From: Spirochaetales bacterium
Lineage (GTDB): Bacteria; Spirochaetota; Spirochaetia; DAHUYW01
Direction of reading: 5' to 3'
DNA: 64,000 bases
Assembly: GCA_027306915.1 (NCBI GenBank)
Contig: DAHUYW010000011.1
Location: forward strand, 1-64,000
Shown in pieces: positions 54,845 to 63,058 of this stretch; positions within the stretch are counted from its first letter, which is position 1, and every line of letters starts with the position of its first letter. Below the pieces are notes generated by a model that worked only from the letters and a program-made list of their open reading frames with translations, had not been told where the DNA came from and ran no database searches. The translations under genes were made by a program, and so were the position numbers.

Positions 54845-55399
54845 CTATTTTCTTCTTTCTTTGCTAACCTTGTCCGGAAAGGCGTCGCGATAGCGCCTCA
54901 AGCTCGTTTCGATGATCTCGCGCGCCTTGTCGTGGTCATCGATCGTGCTCACCGAAGTCTCGGAGTGCTCAAGCGCCTTGTACACCTCGAAAAAGTGCGA
55001 CATCTCCTGGAGGTGATGTTGGGGAAGCGTCGCGATATCTCGATAACCGGAATAGACCGGATCGCGAAGCGGCACCGCGATGATCTTTTCATCGACCACC
55101 TGGTTGTCGACCATCTTCACCACGCCGATTGGATAGCATTCGACGATGGTGAGCGGATCGAGCGCCTCCGAGCACAGAACCAGGACATCGAGGGGATCGT
55201 TGTCCTCTGCAAGGGTCTTGGGGATGAAGCCGTAGTTGGACGGATAGTGGGTTGATGTGAAGAGAATACGGTCGAGCCGTATCAACCCCGTCGGTTTGTC
55301 CAGCTCGTACTTCTTCTTGCTGCCCTTCGGTATTTCAATGACTGCCACGAATCGATCGGAGGTTACACGTTCTGCCGAGATGTCGTGCCAAGGATTCAT
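54845..55399 (-). CDS. ppa: Inorganic pyrophosphatase, family I
   Basis: 184 residues from ATG 55399 ('MNPWHDISAERV', the common family opening). Signature 'KYELDKPTGLIRLDR', 'HYPSNYGFIPKTL' and the metal-binding 'DNDPLDVLVL'. An in-frame ATG at 55423 is possible, but TTGACT-17-TATCCG on the minus strand upstream would place the transcript start near 55399. In a cell with PPi-dependent phosphofructokinase this enzyme competes for the same PPi pool. A long frame extending to 57100 is an antisense shadow of pepF. Confidence 0.93.
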   Translation of the reverse strand: MNPWHDISAERVTSDRFVAVIEIPKGSKKKYELDKPTGLIRLDRILFTSTHYPSNYGFIPKTLAEDNDPLDVLVLCSEALDPLTIVECYPIGVVKMVDNQVVDEKIIAVPLRDPVYSGYRDIATLPQHHLQEMSHFFEVYKALEHSETSVSTIDDHDKAREIIETSLRRYRDAFPDKVSKERRK

Positions 55400-55546
55400 A
55401 TCTATCACACGGATACCACGCATGTCCCGTTCAGTCAAGTGCTGTCTCTTCGCCTCACACCTTGACAATCGCCGCACCCGCCCATAGGGTAGGCGACAGG
55501 CGACGGTGCGAGCCGTCCGCTCACCAATCTCAGGAGATTCGAGGGA

Positions 55547-57349
55547 ATGAACGCCACACCCAATGCAATACCCCAGCGAGGCGAGGTCGACGACCGCTTC
55601 AAGTGGAACCTTTCCGGGCTTTTCTCGAGCGAGGCCGAGTGGGAGCAGGCCCGAACCGAGCTCGAAGGCCTCCTCCCGGGCATCGAATCGTTCAAGGGAA
55701 GGCTGGGGCGATCCGCGGGAGACCTTCGTACGGCGCTCGATTACATGAATCGGGTTGGGATCCTCGGCGAACGGCTCGGATCCTACGCCCATCTGCGCTT
55801 GAGCGAGGACGCCGGGGACAGCCGGAATCAGGAGCGCTTTGCCCGCTACCTGGCGCTTGCTGCTCGGGTCGAAGCGCTTGCAAGCTATCAGGCTCCGGAG
55901 ATCCAGGCCATCCCCGAGGAGGCCATCGAGGGGTTTCTGCGCGACGAGGTCTTGAGCGACCACGTCATTTCCTTGCGGAAGGTTCTTCGCTTCAAGCCGC
56001 ACGTCCTCTCCGAGCGCGAGGAGCGCCTGCTCGCGATGCAGACGGAGACAAATCAGACCGCCTCGAAAGCCGTCTCGGCGTTGACCGACGTCGACCTGGA
56101 CTTCGGCCAGGTCGACACCCCCGAAGGACCGCGACCGTTGAGCCAGTCGACCTACAGCTCGTTCCTCATCAATCCCGACCGGGCGGTCCGCGAGCGGGCC
56201 TACTTCCATTTCTACGGCGCCTTCGAGCGCCACCGAAACACCCTCGCCGCGCTCTACGCAGGGAGCGTCCAGCTCGACATCTACCGCGCCCGCATTCGCA
56301 GCTATCCTTCGGCGAGGGCCGCCGCTCTCTTTCCGGACAAGGTGCCGGAAGAGGTCTACGACAACCTCATCGCAACGAACGGCACGAACCTCGATGCGCT
56401 CCACGCCAACTATGAGCTCCGGCGCCGAGCACTCGGAGTCGAGAACCTCCGCCTTTTTGACGTCTATGTCCCTCTCGTCAAGGACATCAGGGTGACCCAC
56501 ACCTACGAGGAGGCTGTGGACCTGGTGATTCCGGCCCTTGCGCCCCTCGGCCGGGAGTACTGCGAGACGCTTCGGAGCGGGCTTACGGGAGGATGGGTGG
56601 ATCGCTACGAGAACAAAGGCAAGCGCTCCGGCGCCTTCTCGGCCGGCTCCTTCACCGGAGATCCCTACATCCTTCTCAACTACAAGGAGGACGTTCTCCG
56701 CGACGTCTTCACCATGGCGCACGAGGGAGGCCACTCGATGCACTCCTGGTACAGCGTGCGCAACAACCCCTTCCAGCACTACAGCTACACTATCTTCGAA
56801 GCGGAGGTCGCCTCGACCTTTAACGAGGAGCTCCTCGCCGTCTACCTCTACCAGCACGCCGAGAGCGACGCGATGCGCGCCTACCTCATCGGCAAGCAGG
56901 TCGACGACATCATCGCAACCATCTTCCGCCAAACCATGTTCGCGGAGTTCGAGCAGGTCACCCATGCAATGGTCGAGTCCGGCGGGGCGCTCACGGTCGA
57001 TTCGCTTCGCAGCGAATACGGCAAGCTCCTTCGCAAGTACTTCGGTCCCGCAGTGGCAATCGAAGAGGCGAGCGACCTCGAAGGCCTTCGCATTCCGCAC
57101 TTCTACCGCGCCTTCTACGTCTACAAGTATGCGACGGGAATGGCGGCATCGATCGCGCTCTCGCGGCGGGTCCTTGCCGGCGGTGCGGCCGAGCGAGAGG
57201 CTTACCTCTCCTTTCTCAAGTCGGGCGGCTCGCGTTATCCCTTGGAGTCCCTTGCCCTCGCGGGAGTCGACATGGCAAGCCCGCAGCCCGTCCAGGCTGC
57301 GCTCGACACCTTCAGGGAGCTTGTCGCAAGGCTCGAAGGACTGCTGTAG
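55547..57349 (+). CDS. pepF: Oligoendopeptidase F
   Basis: 600-residue M3B zinc metallopeptidase cutting oligopeptides in the cytoplasm. The zinc site HEGGH is at 392-396 ('TMAHEGGHSMHSW'); the downstream Glu ligand lies in 'YSYTIFEAEVASTFNE'. The C-terminal region has 'IPHFYRAFYVYKYATGMAAS'. ATG 55547 follows AGGAGATTCGAGGG (in part). Single gene. Confidence 0.95.
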   Translation: MNATPNAIPQRGEVDDRFKWNLSGLFSSEAEWEQARTELEGLLPGIESFKGRLGRSAGDLRTALDYMNRVGILGERLGSYAHLRLSEDAGDSRNQERFARYLALAARVEALASYQAPEIQAIPEEAIEGFLRDEVLSDHVISLRKVLRFKPHVLSEREERLLAMQTETNQTASKAVSALTDVDLDFGQVDTPEGPRPLSQSTYSSFLINPDRAVRERAYFHFYGAFERHRNTLAALYAGSVQLDIYRARIRSYPSARAAALFPDKVPEEVYDNLIATNGTNLDALHANYELRRRALGVENLRLFDVYVPLVKDIRVTHTYEEAVDLVIPALAPLGREYCETLRSGLTGGWVDRYENKGKRSGAFSAGSFTGDPYILLNYKEDVLRDVFTMAHEGGHSMHSWYSVRNNPFQHYSYTIFEAEVASTFNEELLAVYLYQHAESDAMRAYLIGKQVDDIIATIFRQTMFAEFEQVTHAMVESGGALTVDSLRSEYGKLLRKYFGPAVAIEEASDLEGLRIPHFYRAFYVYKYATGMAASIALSRRVLAGGAAEREAYLSFLKSGGSRYPLESLALAGVDMASPQPVQAALDTFRELVARLEGLL

Positions 57350-57430
57350 CCGACCGCGAACCGACGCCGGTTGGTGAGGGCTTCGCGCCGCGAACCTTCA
57401 CCCGGGCTCGCGCGGGAGCCGCGGCGAAGC

Positions 57431-57459
57431 TTGACACAAGGGGTGACCGTGGGTAAAAT
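57431..57459 (+). promoter_or_regulatory. Promoter of tRNA-Leu(GAG)
   Basis: TTGACA (57431-57436), 17-base spacer, TAAAAT (57454-57459), 15 bases before the tRNA. One of the best sigma-70-type promoters in the window. Confidence 0.75.
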
Positions 57460-57474
57460 CCTCATCGTCAAATT

Positions 57475-57558
57475 GCGGCGGTGGTGAAATTGGTAGACAC
57501 GCCAGCTTGAGGGGCTGGTGGGGGTTCCCCCGTGGAGGTTCAAGTCCTCTTCGCCGCA
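57475..57558 (+). tRNA. tRNA-Leu (GAG)
   Basis: Class II tRNA: acceptor GCGGCGG / TCGCCGC, discriminator A at 57558. Anticodon GAG at 57509-57511 in a CCAGC/GCTGG stem; long variable arm GGGGGTTCCCCC (in part). CCA not encoded. No clear terminator downstream. Confidence 0.95.
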
Positions 57559-57617
57559 TCACCCTGACAATAGAGACCCAAACGCGATCGACTGCCTTGC
57601 CTCGCGGCTGCGCGTTC

Positions 57618-58649
57618 CTAACCCGCCTCGCTCGACTGCGCCCACAGGTTGATCCCACCCTCGACTGCATGCTTGTCGATGCGAGCGAGCTCCTCTTTGG
57701 TAAAAACGAGCTTCTCCTGTGCCGCGACGTTCTCCTCGAGTTGACCCGGGCTGCTTGCCCCGACAAGGGCCGACGTCACACGGGGATCCCGCAGGACCCA
57801 GGCGAGCGCCATCTGCGCAAGGCTCTGCCCCCGCTCGCGGGCAATCTCGTTGAGGGCCCTGATGTGCTCGAGGTTCTCTTGCGTCAGCAGTTTCTTGTCG
57901 AGGAAGGTCCCCGGAGTTCCCGCCCGGGAGCCGGACGGGATCCCGGCGAGGTATCTGTCTGAAAGCATCCCCTGCGCGAGCGGCGAAAATGCGATACAGC
58001 CGATCCCTTCCTCACCAAGCACGTCAAGCAGCTCACCTTCGACCCAGCGGTTCAGCATCGAGTAGGAAGGCTGGTGGATGAGGCAGGGCGTACCCAGCGA
58101 ACGGAGGATCGCCGCAGCCTCCCGGGTCTTCGCCGCCGAGTAGGACGAGATTCCCACATAGAGAGCCTTCCCCTGTCGCACGGCCGTATCGAGGGCACCG
58201 AGTGTCTCTTCGAGCGGCGTCTCGGGATCGAAGCGGTGGGAGTAGAAGATGTCGACATAGTCGAGCCCCATTCGCTTCAGGCTCTGGTCGAGACTTGCGA
58301 GAAGGTACTTGCGCGAGCCCCACTCCCCGTAGGGACCGGGCCACATCGAGTAGCCGGCCTTGGTGGAAATGATCAACTCGTCGCGGTAGCCGACGAGATC
58401 TTGCGCGAGTATCTTGCCGAAGCTTTCCTCGGCCGATCCTGCCGCGGGTCCATAGTTGTTGGCGAGATCGAAGTGCGTAACGCCGAGGTCGAAGGCACGA
58501 AAAACCATCGCCCGCGCGTTCTCGAGCGGCGAGGTACTCCCGAAGTTGTGCCAGAGTCCGAGCGAAATCGCAGGTAGCTTGAGTCCGCTGCGACCGCATC
58601 GCCGGTATTGGATCGCGTTGTAGCGAGTCGGAGAGGGTGTGTAGATCAC
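57618..58649 (-). CDS. Aldo/keto reductase, GprA/YghZ-like
   Basis: 343 residues, NADPH-dependent. 'FDLANNYGPAAGSAEESFG' with Asp/Tyr, Lys in 'IISTKAGYSMWPGPYGEWGS', His in 'VDIFYSHRFDPETPLEE'; the 'YGPAAGSAEESFGKIL' and 'MWPGPYGEWGSRKYLLASLD' runs are typical of the L-glyceraldehyde-3-phosphate reductase group. GTG 58649 follows AAAGGAG by eight bases; a frame reaching 58802 is not conserved. Role in detoxifying aldehydes or methylglyoxal is by family only. Confidence 0.9.
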   Translation of the reverse strand: MIYTPSPTRYNAIQYRRCGRSGLKLPAISLGLWHNFGSTSPLENARAMVFRAFDLGVTHFDLANNYGPAAGSAEESFGKILAQDLVGYRDELIISTKAGYSMWPGPYGEWGSRKYLLASLDQSLKRMGLDYVDIFYSHRFDPETPLEETLGALDTAVRQGKALYVGISSYSAAKTREAAAILRSLGTPCLIHQPSYSMLNRWVEGELLDVLGEEGIGCIAFSPLAQGMLSDRYLAGIPSGSRAGTPGTFLDKKLLTQENLEHIRALNEIARERGQSLAQMALAWVLRDPRVTSALVGASSPGQLEENVAAQEKLVFTKEELARIDKHAVEGGINLWAQSSEAG

Positions 58650-58680
58650 GAGGAGCTCCTTTTCGAGTGGCTGACCTATT

Positions 58681-59268
58681 CTATGCCACCCATCGCGGGT
58701 TGTCGACGACCTCCGGCCCGTTACCGCGATCGACGACGAGCTTGCGGAAACCCTTTCGCTCGATCGTCCCATAGTCGTGTCCGGCCTGGGCGGGGTAGAC
58801 AAAGAGGGTCACGAGGTCTTCGCTCGAGCCGATATTCACGGAGCGGTGAGCCCATCGTGGAGGCACGTAGAGGATACCGCCGGGCTCGAGGGCCTTCACC
58901 GACCATTCGCCCTCGGGGGTTTCCATGACCATCATTCCCCTACCCGCGAGGCAGTAGTAGACCTCCGCGGTTTCAAGCACCTGGTGGAAGTGCCCCTTCG
59001 TCATGTAGAACTCGACGCCTACCCTCCCAGGGTGAACGATCGAGATACCGCTCAGGAGCTCGCCCGAAACCTCGGGGCGCTTGAACTCGAAGACCTCGTA
59101 GAGAACCGCGTCTCCGGCGGAGAGCAGGCGCTCGTAGGCACCCTCGTCGGCAAACTGCCCCCGCATGCTCGAGAGGCTTCGCGTGAGGTGTACGTCGTAG
59201 CGATCGGCTTCGACTCGTGCAAAGTGGATGCGAGCCGTGGACGGTTCATTTTCATGTAATGACGGCAT
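58681..59268 (-). CDS. Glucose-6-phosphate isomerase, cupin (archaeal) type
   Basis: 195 residues. A cupin isomerase unrelated to ordinary Pgi, first known from Pyrococcus/Thermococcus. Metal ligands His93, His95, Glu102 and His141 ('KGHFHQVLETAEVYYCLAGR', 'VPPRWAHRSVN'); the spacing His-x-His-x6-Glu matches the archaeal enzyme. Reads away from the plus-strand PPi-phosphofructokinase cluster 2.6 kb downstream. AldoKR upstream neighbour reads the same way, 31 bases on. Confidence 0.9.
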   Translation of the reverse strand: MPSLHENEPSTARIHFARVEADRYDVHLTRSLSSMRGQFADEGAYERLLSAGDAVLYEVFEFKRPEVSGELLSGISIVHPGRVGVEFYMTKGHFHQVLETAEVYYCLAGRGMMVMETPEGEWSVKALEPGGILYVPPRWAHRSVNIGSSEDLVTLFVYPAQAGHDYGTIERKGFRKLVVDRGNGPEVVDNPRWVA

Positions 59269-59363
59269 GACATTATCTTAGGGGTTGATGAGCGCTGTGT
59301 CAATCTGCCGCGTTGCCGGGCTGCGAATCGGAGCACCGGCCTCATGAACAGGTGCGCAAGGGG

Positions 59364-59395
59364 TAAAAAAAGGCTCCCTCAAGTGAGGGAGCCTT
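59364..59395 (-). terminator. Intrinsic terminator of hsp20
   Basis: A perfect 12-bp stem (59370-59381 with 59384-59395, AAGGCTCCCTCA/TGAGGGAGCCTT), tight loop, followed on the minus strand by seven T (59371-59365). It ends the hsp20 transcript 24 bases after the stop. Confidence 0.9.
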
Positions 59396-59418
59396 CAGTG
59401 CGCGATGACAGCGAGGGC

Positions 59419-59844
59419 TTAGTTCACCTTTACGGTGATAGACTTCGGCTGCGCCTCGGGGAGCTTCGGGATGGAAAGCTCGAGCAGCCCGTTCTTGAAG
59501 CTCGCCTCGATCTTGTCGCGGTCCGCGTCCTTCGGAAGCACGAAGCTCCGAGCGAACGAGGAATTGCGGCGCTCCTTGACGAGATAGCCGTTCTTCTTCT
59601 GTTCGGTCTGCTCCGACTTCTTCGAAGCGATGGTGAGCAGGTTGTCCTGCACCTTGACATCGATGTCCTTATCGCTCAGTCCGGTCAGCTCCGCCTCGAG
59701 CACGTACTTGTCGCCCTCTTCGCGAATGTCGACCGCCGGAGTCCGCGTCCATGTCGGCTCCAGGTCGAAGAAGGAATTGAACACCCGGTCGAAGTCGTCA
59801 AACACCCCAAGGTAACTCGGATCGTATTTTACAAGACTCTTCAT
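59419..59844 (-). CDS. Hsp20/alpha-crystallin small heat-shock protein
   Basis: 141-residue ATP-independent holdase. The alpha-crystallin domain spans about 40-135: 'TPAVDIREEGDKYVLEAEL', 'DIDVKVQDNLLTIASKK', and the closing 'GLLELSIPKLPEAQPKSITV' that contains the I-x-I/V-type C-terminal contact. AGGAGG lies four bases before ATG 59844. It has its own promoter region and terminator and is therefore monocistronic. Confidence 0.95.
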   Translation of the reverse strand: MKSLVKYDPSYLGVFDDFDRVFNSFFDLEPTWTRTPAVDIREEGDKYVLEAELTGLSDKDIDVKVQDNLLTIASKKSEQTEQKKNGYLVKERRNSSFARSFVLPKDADRDKIEASFKNGLLELSIPKLPEAQPKSITVKVN

Positions 59845-59891
59845 GATATTGCCTCCTAGTACCGTTCGTCCTACATTGTACACCTATTAGA

Positions 59892-59909
59892 TGGCAGGAA
59901 CCGTGCCAA
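59892..59909 (-). promoter_or_regulatory. Sigma-54-like promoter of hsp20
   Basis: Minus strand TTGGCACGGTTCCTGCCA (59909-59892): GG-N10-GC spacing and a full TGGCACG, with CTGC in place of TTGC. About 48 bases before the ATG. A TACAAT at 59879-59874 has no matching -35 at normal spacing. Confidence 0.5.
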
Positions 59910-60051
59910 CTCGCAAGAAAGAGTTAACTATCTGCGATAGAAGCAATTACAAAACGAAACCCCATGCCCGTCGCTCCCCTACCGACTGGCGGACTGGGCC
60001 ATATTGGCACAGCGGATCTTAATGTCTCGCTTGGTGTGACAATTTTACACA

Positions 60052-60705
60052 CTAGGCAAAGTGAAGCTCACCGAAGAACTCCGGCCGGTGGTAGTCGGGG
60101 CGCGGACTCACTACTCGATTCCACGTGAGGTAGTGCGGCACCGACAAAAGGTCTCCGCACTTGTAGAAGTTCGCCCGCATCTGACAGCCGCCCAAGGTCT
60201 TCAGCGAATGGCGGGCGAAAAGCGAGATGGGAATGACCGCAAACAGCTCCCAGCGAATGTCACCCGTGCGCTCGGTTGGAATGGGATCGCTTCCGAGGGT
60301 AGACTGTCGCCGTATCCGGCCGATGTCCGACGGAGAAAGCGGCTCTCGGCCGTTGCGCTCCCTCCCCACCGCCGCGAGGCAGGTCCCGATGCAGTTGAAC
60401 TCGAAGTTGTAGTAAAGCCCGTCCGATGCGGGGGAGACGAAGAACTCGACGCAGCTGTCTTGACTCACGGCCTCGTTCGGCTGAGTCCAGCGGGCGAGAA
60501 CAGCGCGCTCGCGGACCGAGAAGCGCAGGTAGATGGCCTCCCCATCGTGGGCGACCGCGAAGCGCACCGACGGCCGGTAGGGAAAGTCGCTCCACGGGCT
60601 TTCTCCTACGACAACGCGTGCGTGAGAACGGTCGAAGGCGCGCCGGAGGGCGGACCACGGTTCGCCGTAGGCACCGGGGATTCGGGGGACGGTGAGGGAT
60701 CTCAC
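60052..60705 (-). CDS. CBM9-like / DOMON-fold carbohydrate-binding protein
   Basis: 217 residues, no signal peptide. 'SDFPYRPSVRFAVAHDGEAI' and 'QDSCVEFFVSPASDGLYYNF' with 'NCIGTCLAAVG' match the carbohydrate-binding family 9-like group found in glycan-degrading bacteria; 'WELFAVIPISLF' continues the beta-sandwich. Its start lies back to back with the ROK gene's promoter region. It may bind or sense intracellular saccharides; no activity is known. Confidence 0.8.
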   Translation of the reverse strand: MRSLTVPRIPGAYGEPWSALRRAFDRSHARVVVGESPWSDFPYRPSVRFAVAHDGEAIYLRFSVRERAVLARWTQPNEAVSQDSCVEFFVSPASDGLYYNFEFNCIGTCLAAVGRERNGREPLSPSDIGRIRRQSTLGSDPIPTERTGDIRWELFAVIPISLFARHSLKTLGGCQMRANFYKCGDLLSVPHYLTWNRVVSPRPDYHRPEFFGELHFA

Positions 60706-60797
60706 GCTTCAGGTTATACCCCGGTCGGTTTCGGATGCCAAGCTCTCCGGGCTCGCGCAGTGGCTGTGGCTGCCGCCCTCTTCCGTCCGCTCCCATC

Positions 60798-60827
60798 TTG
60801 ACAGCGCAGCGGAACCGGCCCTACAAT
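60798..60827 (+). promoter_or_regulatory. Promoter of the ROK-pfk-SIS operon
   Basis: TTGACA (60798-60803), 18 bases, TACAAT (60822-60827), immediately followed by the operator palindrome. Confidence 0.7.
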
Positions 60828-60831
60828 GCAA

Positions 60832-60858
60832 GTTAGTTCACTCGCCGATCGAACTAAC
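60832..60858 (+). promoter_or_regulatory. Operator palindrome for the ROK regulator
   Basis: GTTAGTTC (60832-60839), 11 bases, GAACTAAC (60851-60858): perfect 8-bp arms sitting on the transcription start and ending 4 bases before ATG 60863. The half-site resembles the TTAGTTT/AAACTAA sites bound by XylR-type ROK repressors. Confidence 0.65.
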
Positions 60859-60862
60859 GGGA

Positions 60863-61828
60863 ATGAATCAGAAAGACCAAAAACGACAGAACCAGGAGAC
60901 GATCCTCGACCTGCTCCAGTCGCACACGGCCATCTCGCAGGCGGACCTCTCCGCACGAACAGGACTGCAGACGTCGACCGTTTCCTACATCGTTCGAACC
61001 CTGAAGGAGCTCGGCATCGTGTACGCGACGGGAAAGGGGGATTCCGGGCCCTCCGGCGGAAAGAAGGCCGACCTCCTCTCGCTGCGTCCCGACTACGGCA
61101 CCATCGGCGGAATCGTGGTGAAGAACGACGGGATTATCTCCTGCATCACGGACTTCACCGGGAAGATCGTTGTCCGGGAGCAAATCGGCACGCAGGGGCT
61201 TAGCGACGGCGCGATCCTGGAGCGCATCATCGCCACCATCAGGGCAAACCGGGGGAGCTACCCGAGCTACCGCGGCACCGGCGTTGCGGTGACATCGGTA
61301 GTCGGCCTTTCAGGCGATGTGATGAAGTCGACCTATTTCAACCATGCGATTCCCCAATTTGTGGCTCAGCTTCAGGCGGCGGATCCTGAGCTCGCCCTCA
61401 TCGTCGAAAATGACGCAAACTGTGCGGCCTACTACGATCACGTCTTCCACCGCCCTCGCTTTCGCAACCTCGTTCATCTTCACGTTCCGATGCATCCCTT
61501 GACCATCGGCGCAGGGATCATCATCGACAACGTGGTGTACCGGGGGGCTACCGGAGCCGCCGGGGAGATTCTCAAAGAGGCTCGTGCGAGCCGTGTCGAG
61601 ACCATGCTCGAAAGGGTGATTCTTTTCGTCGCCACCCTGCTCGACACGGAGGCGATCTTCATCACGGGCGAGTTCGATGCGACAACGGTGCAGCGGGTGC
61701 GAGCGATGATCGAGGCTCTCTCACCGACGACCTCCTGTGTGATCGAGCTCCTCGAAGACCCCGAGACGCCGATCCTTGGAGCGTCGCTCCAAGCAATTCG
61801 GGTGCACCTGCGACGGGTGCTACACTAG
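60863..61828 (+). CDS. ROK-family transcriptional repressor, Zn-motif-less
   Basis: 321 residues. The N-terminal winged helix (1-70: 'ETILDLLQSHTAISQADLSA', 'TGLQTSTVSYIVRTLKELG') precedes a ROK sugar-sensing domain ('GGIVVKNDGIISCITDFTGK', 'IVENDANCAAYYDH', 'YRGATGAAGEILKEA'). The zinc signature with the CxCGxxGC element normally found after 'GAAGE' is absent and the protein is 60-80 residues shorter than XylR/NagC, so kinase activity is unlikely. ATG 60863 immediately follows the palindrome. Predicted to repress itself and the two sugar-phosphate genes downstream. Confidence 0.88.
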   Translation: MNQKDQKRQNQETILDLLQSHTAISQADLSARTGLQTSTVSYIVRTLKELGIVYATGKGDSGPSGGKKADLLSLRPDYGTIGGIVVKNDGIISCITDFTGKIVVREQIGTQGLSDGAILERIIATIRANRGSYPSYRGTGVAVTSVVGLSGDVMKSTYFNHAIPQFVAQLQAADPELALIVENDANCAAYYDHVFHRPRFRNLVHLHVPMHPLTIGAGIIIDNVVYRGATGAAGEILKEARASRVETMLERVILFVATLLDTEAIFITGEFDATTVQRVRAMIEALSPTTSCVIELLEDPETPILGASLQAIRVHLRRVLH

Positions 61829-61855
61829 CAAAGGACCGGAAGAAGGATGTCAGTG

Positions 61856-63046
61856 ATGAAGGGAAATGCGATAGTCGGCCAGTCGGGCGGCCCGACCTCG
61901 GTCATAAACTCGAGCCTCTGCGGAGTCATCCAAGGCTCCCTCACCTCCCCGCAGATCGATCGGATCTACGGGATGCAATGGGGCATCGAGGGCTTTCTTC
62001 AGGATCAGATTATCGATCTGGGCAGGGAGAGTCGCGCTACCATCGAGGCCCTCCGCCGCACCCCCTCCTCCGCCCTCGGCTCCTGCCGCTACAAGCTCGT
62101 GGAAAGCGACCTGCCGCGAGTCCTCGACCTCCTCGCGAAGCACGACATCCACTACCTCTTCCTCATTGGTGGAAACGATACGATGGACACCGTCCATAAG
62201 GTAGAGCAGTTCTGCCGGCTCCACGGCTACGACCTCGTCGGTATCGGCGTTCCCAAGACCGTCGACAACGACCTTCACGGGACCGACCACACCCCCGGCT
62301 ACGGCTCGGCGGCCCGCTATGTCGCCCTCTCGGTCCAGCAGGCCGGCCGGCTGGCCGATGACATGCAGAAGGTAGACCGATTCGTCATCCATCAGACCGT
62401 GGGTCGAAACGTGGGATGGCTTGCGGCGGCCGCCGCCCTCGCCAAGAGGCGGGAGGAGGAGGCCCCTCACCTTATCTATGTCCCCGAGCGTCCGCTCTCG
62501 CGCGCTCGGCTGCTCGAAGAGGTGCGCGCCTGTGTCGACGCCTACGGGTGGGCATCCATCGTCTGCGGAGAGGGCGTCGTGTGGGATGATGGGTCGCCAG
62601 TCTCCGCCTCGAAGGTCCAGGACCGATTCGCCAACGTCGAGTACGGCGCCATGGGCGGCACGAGCGCCGCGATCGCCCTGCATCACCTCCTAGCGCAAGA
62701 GACGGGGCTGCGCGGGGAGTTTCAGATCACCGAATCCCTCTCGATGTGCGCCATCGATCGCGCGAGCGGAAGCGACCTCGAGGAAGCCTACGTATGTGGA
62801 CGCAGGGCGGTCGAGCTCGCCGAAAGGGGCGAGAGTGGACTGATGGTCACAATTGTCCGCGACGATTCGGACCCATATACCGTGAGCTATGGGAGCGTTC
62901 CGCTCCACGAAGTCGCCGAGCGGGCGAAACCGCTTCCGGATTCCTTCATTGCCGCGTCGGGAAGCTTCGTCACCCAGGCGTTTCTGGACTATGCCCGGCC
63001 GCTCGTAGGCGAGATCCCTGACTATCCGGTGCTTCGCCACACGTAG
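61856..63046 (+). CDS. Diphosphate (PPi)-dependent 6-phosphofructokinase
   Basis: 396 residues. 'GQSGGPTSVINSS' at the N-terminus, then 'LIGGNDTM' where Asp108 replaces the Gly that admits ATP, and 'GVPKTVDNDL' where Lys134 replaces Gly of ATP enzymes; both mark PPi use. 'HTPGYGSAARY' and 'GRNVGWLAAAAAL' follow. ATG 61856 has AAGGA eight bases upstream; ATG 61847 is possible but its spacing is poor. Works reversibly in glycolysis/gluconeogenesis. Confidence 0.92.
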   Translation: MKGNAIVGQSGGPTSVINSSLCGVIQGSLTSPQIDRIYGMQWGIEGFLQDQIIDLGRESRATIEALRRTPSSALGSCRYKLVESDLPRVLDLLAKHDIHYLFLIGGNDTMDTVHKVEQFCRLHGYDLVGIGVPKTVDNDLHGTDHTPGYGSAARYVALSVQQAGRLADDMQKVDRFVIHQTVGRNVGWLAAAAALAKRREEEAPHLIYVPERPLSRARLLEEVRACVDAYGWASIVCGEGVVWDDGSPVSASKVQDRFANVEYGAMGGTSAAIALHHLLAQETGLRGEFQITESLSMCAIDRASGSDLEEAYVCGRRAVELAERGESGLMVTIVRDDSDPYTVSYGSVPLHEVAERAKPLPDSFIAASGSFVTQAFLDYARPLVGEIPDYPVLRHT

Positions 63047-63058
63047 AGAGAGGAGAAC

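Noticed and set aside
54845..57100. 751-residue minus-strand frame that continues past the pyrophosphatase through pepF
   Set aside because: Only the first 184-192 residues from the 3' end match a protein family; the rest is the antisense of pepF, whose coding is certain.
59980..60030. TTGGCACAGCGGATCTT as a third sigma-54 site
   Set aside because: The -12 GC is missing at the required spacing (CT instead).
60034..60052. GTGTG / CACAC inverted repeat at the 3' end of the CBM9-like gene
   Set aside because: Five-base arms with a nine-base AT loop, overlapping a stop codon and lacking a T-run; too weak for a terminator or operator call.
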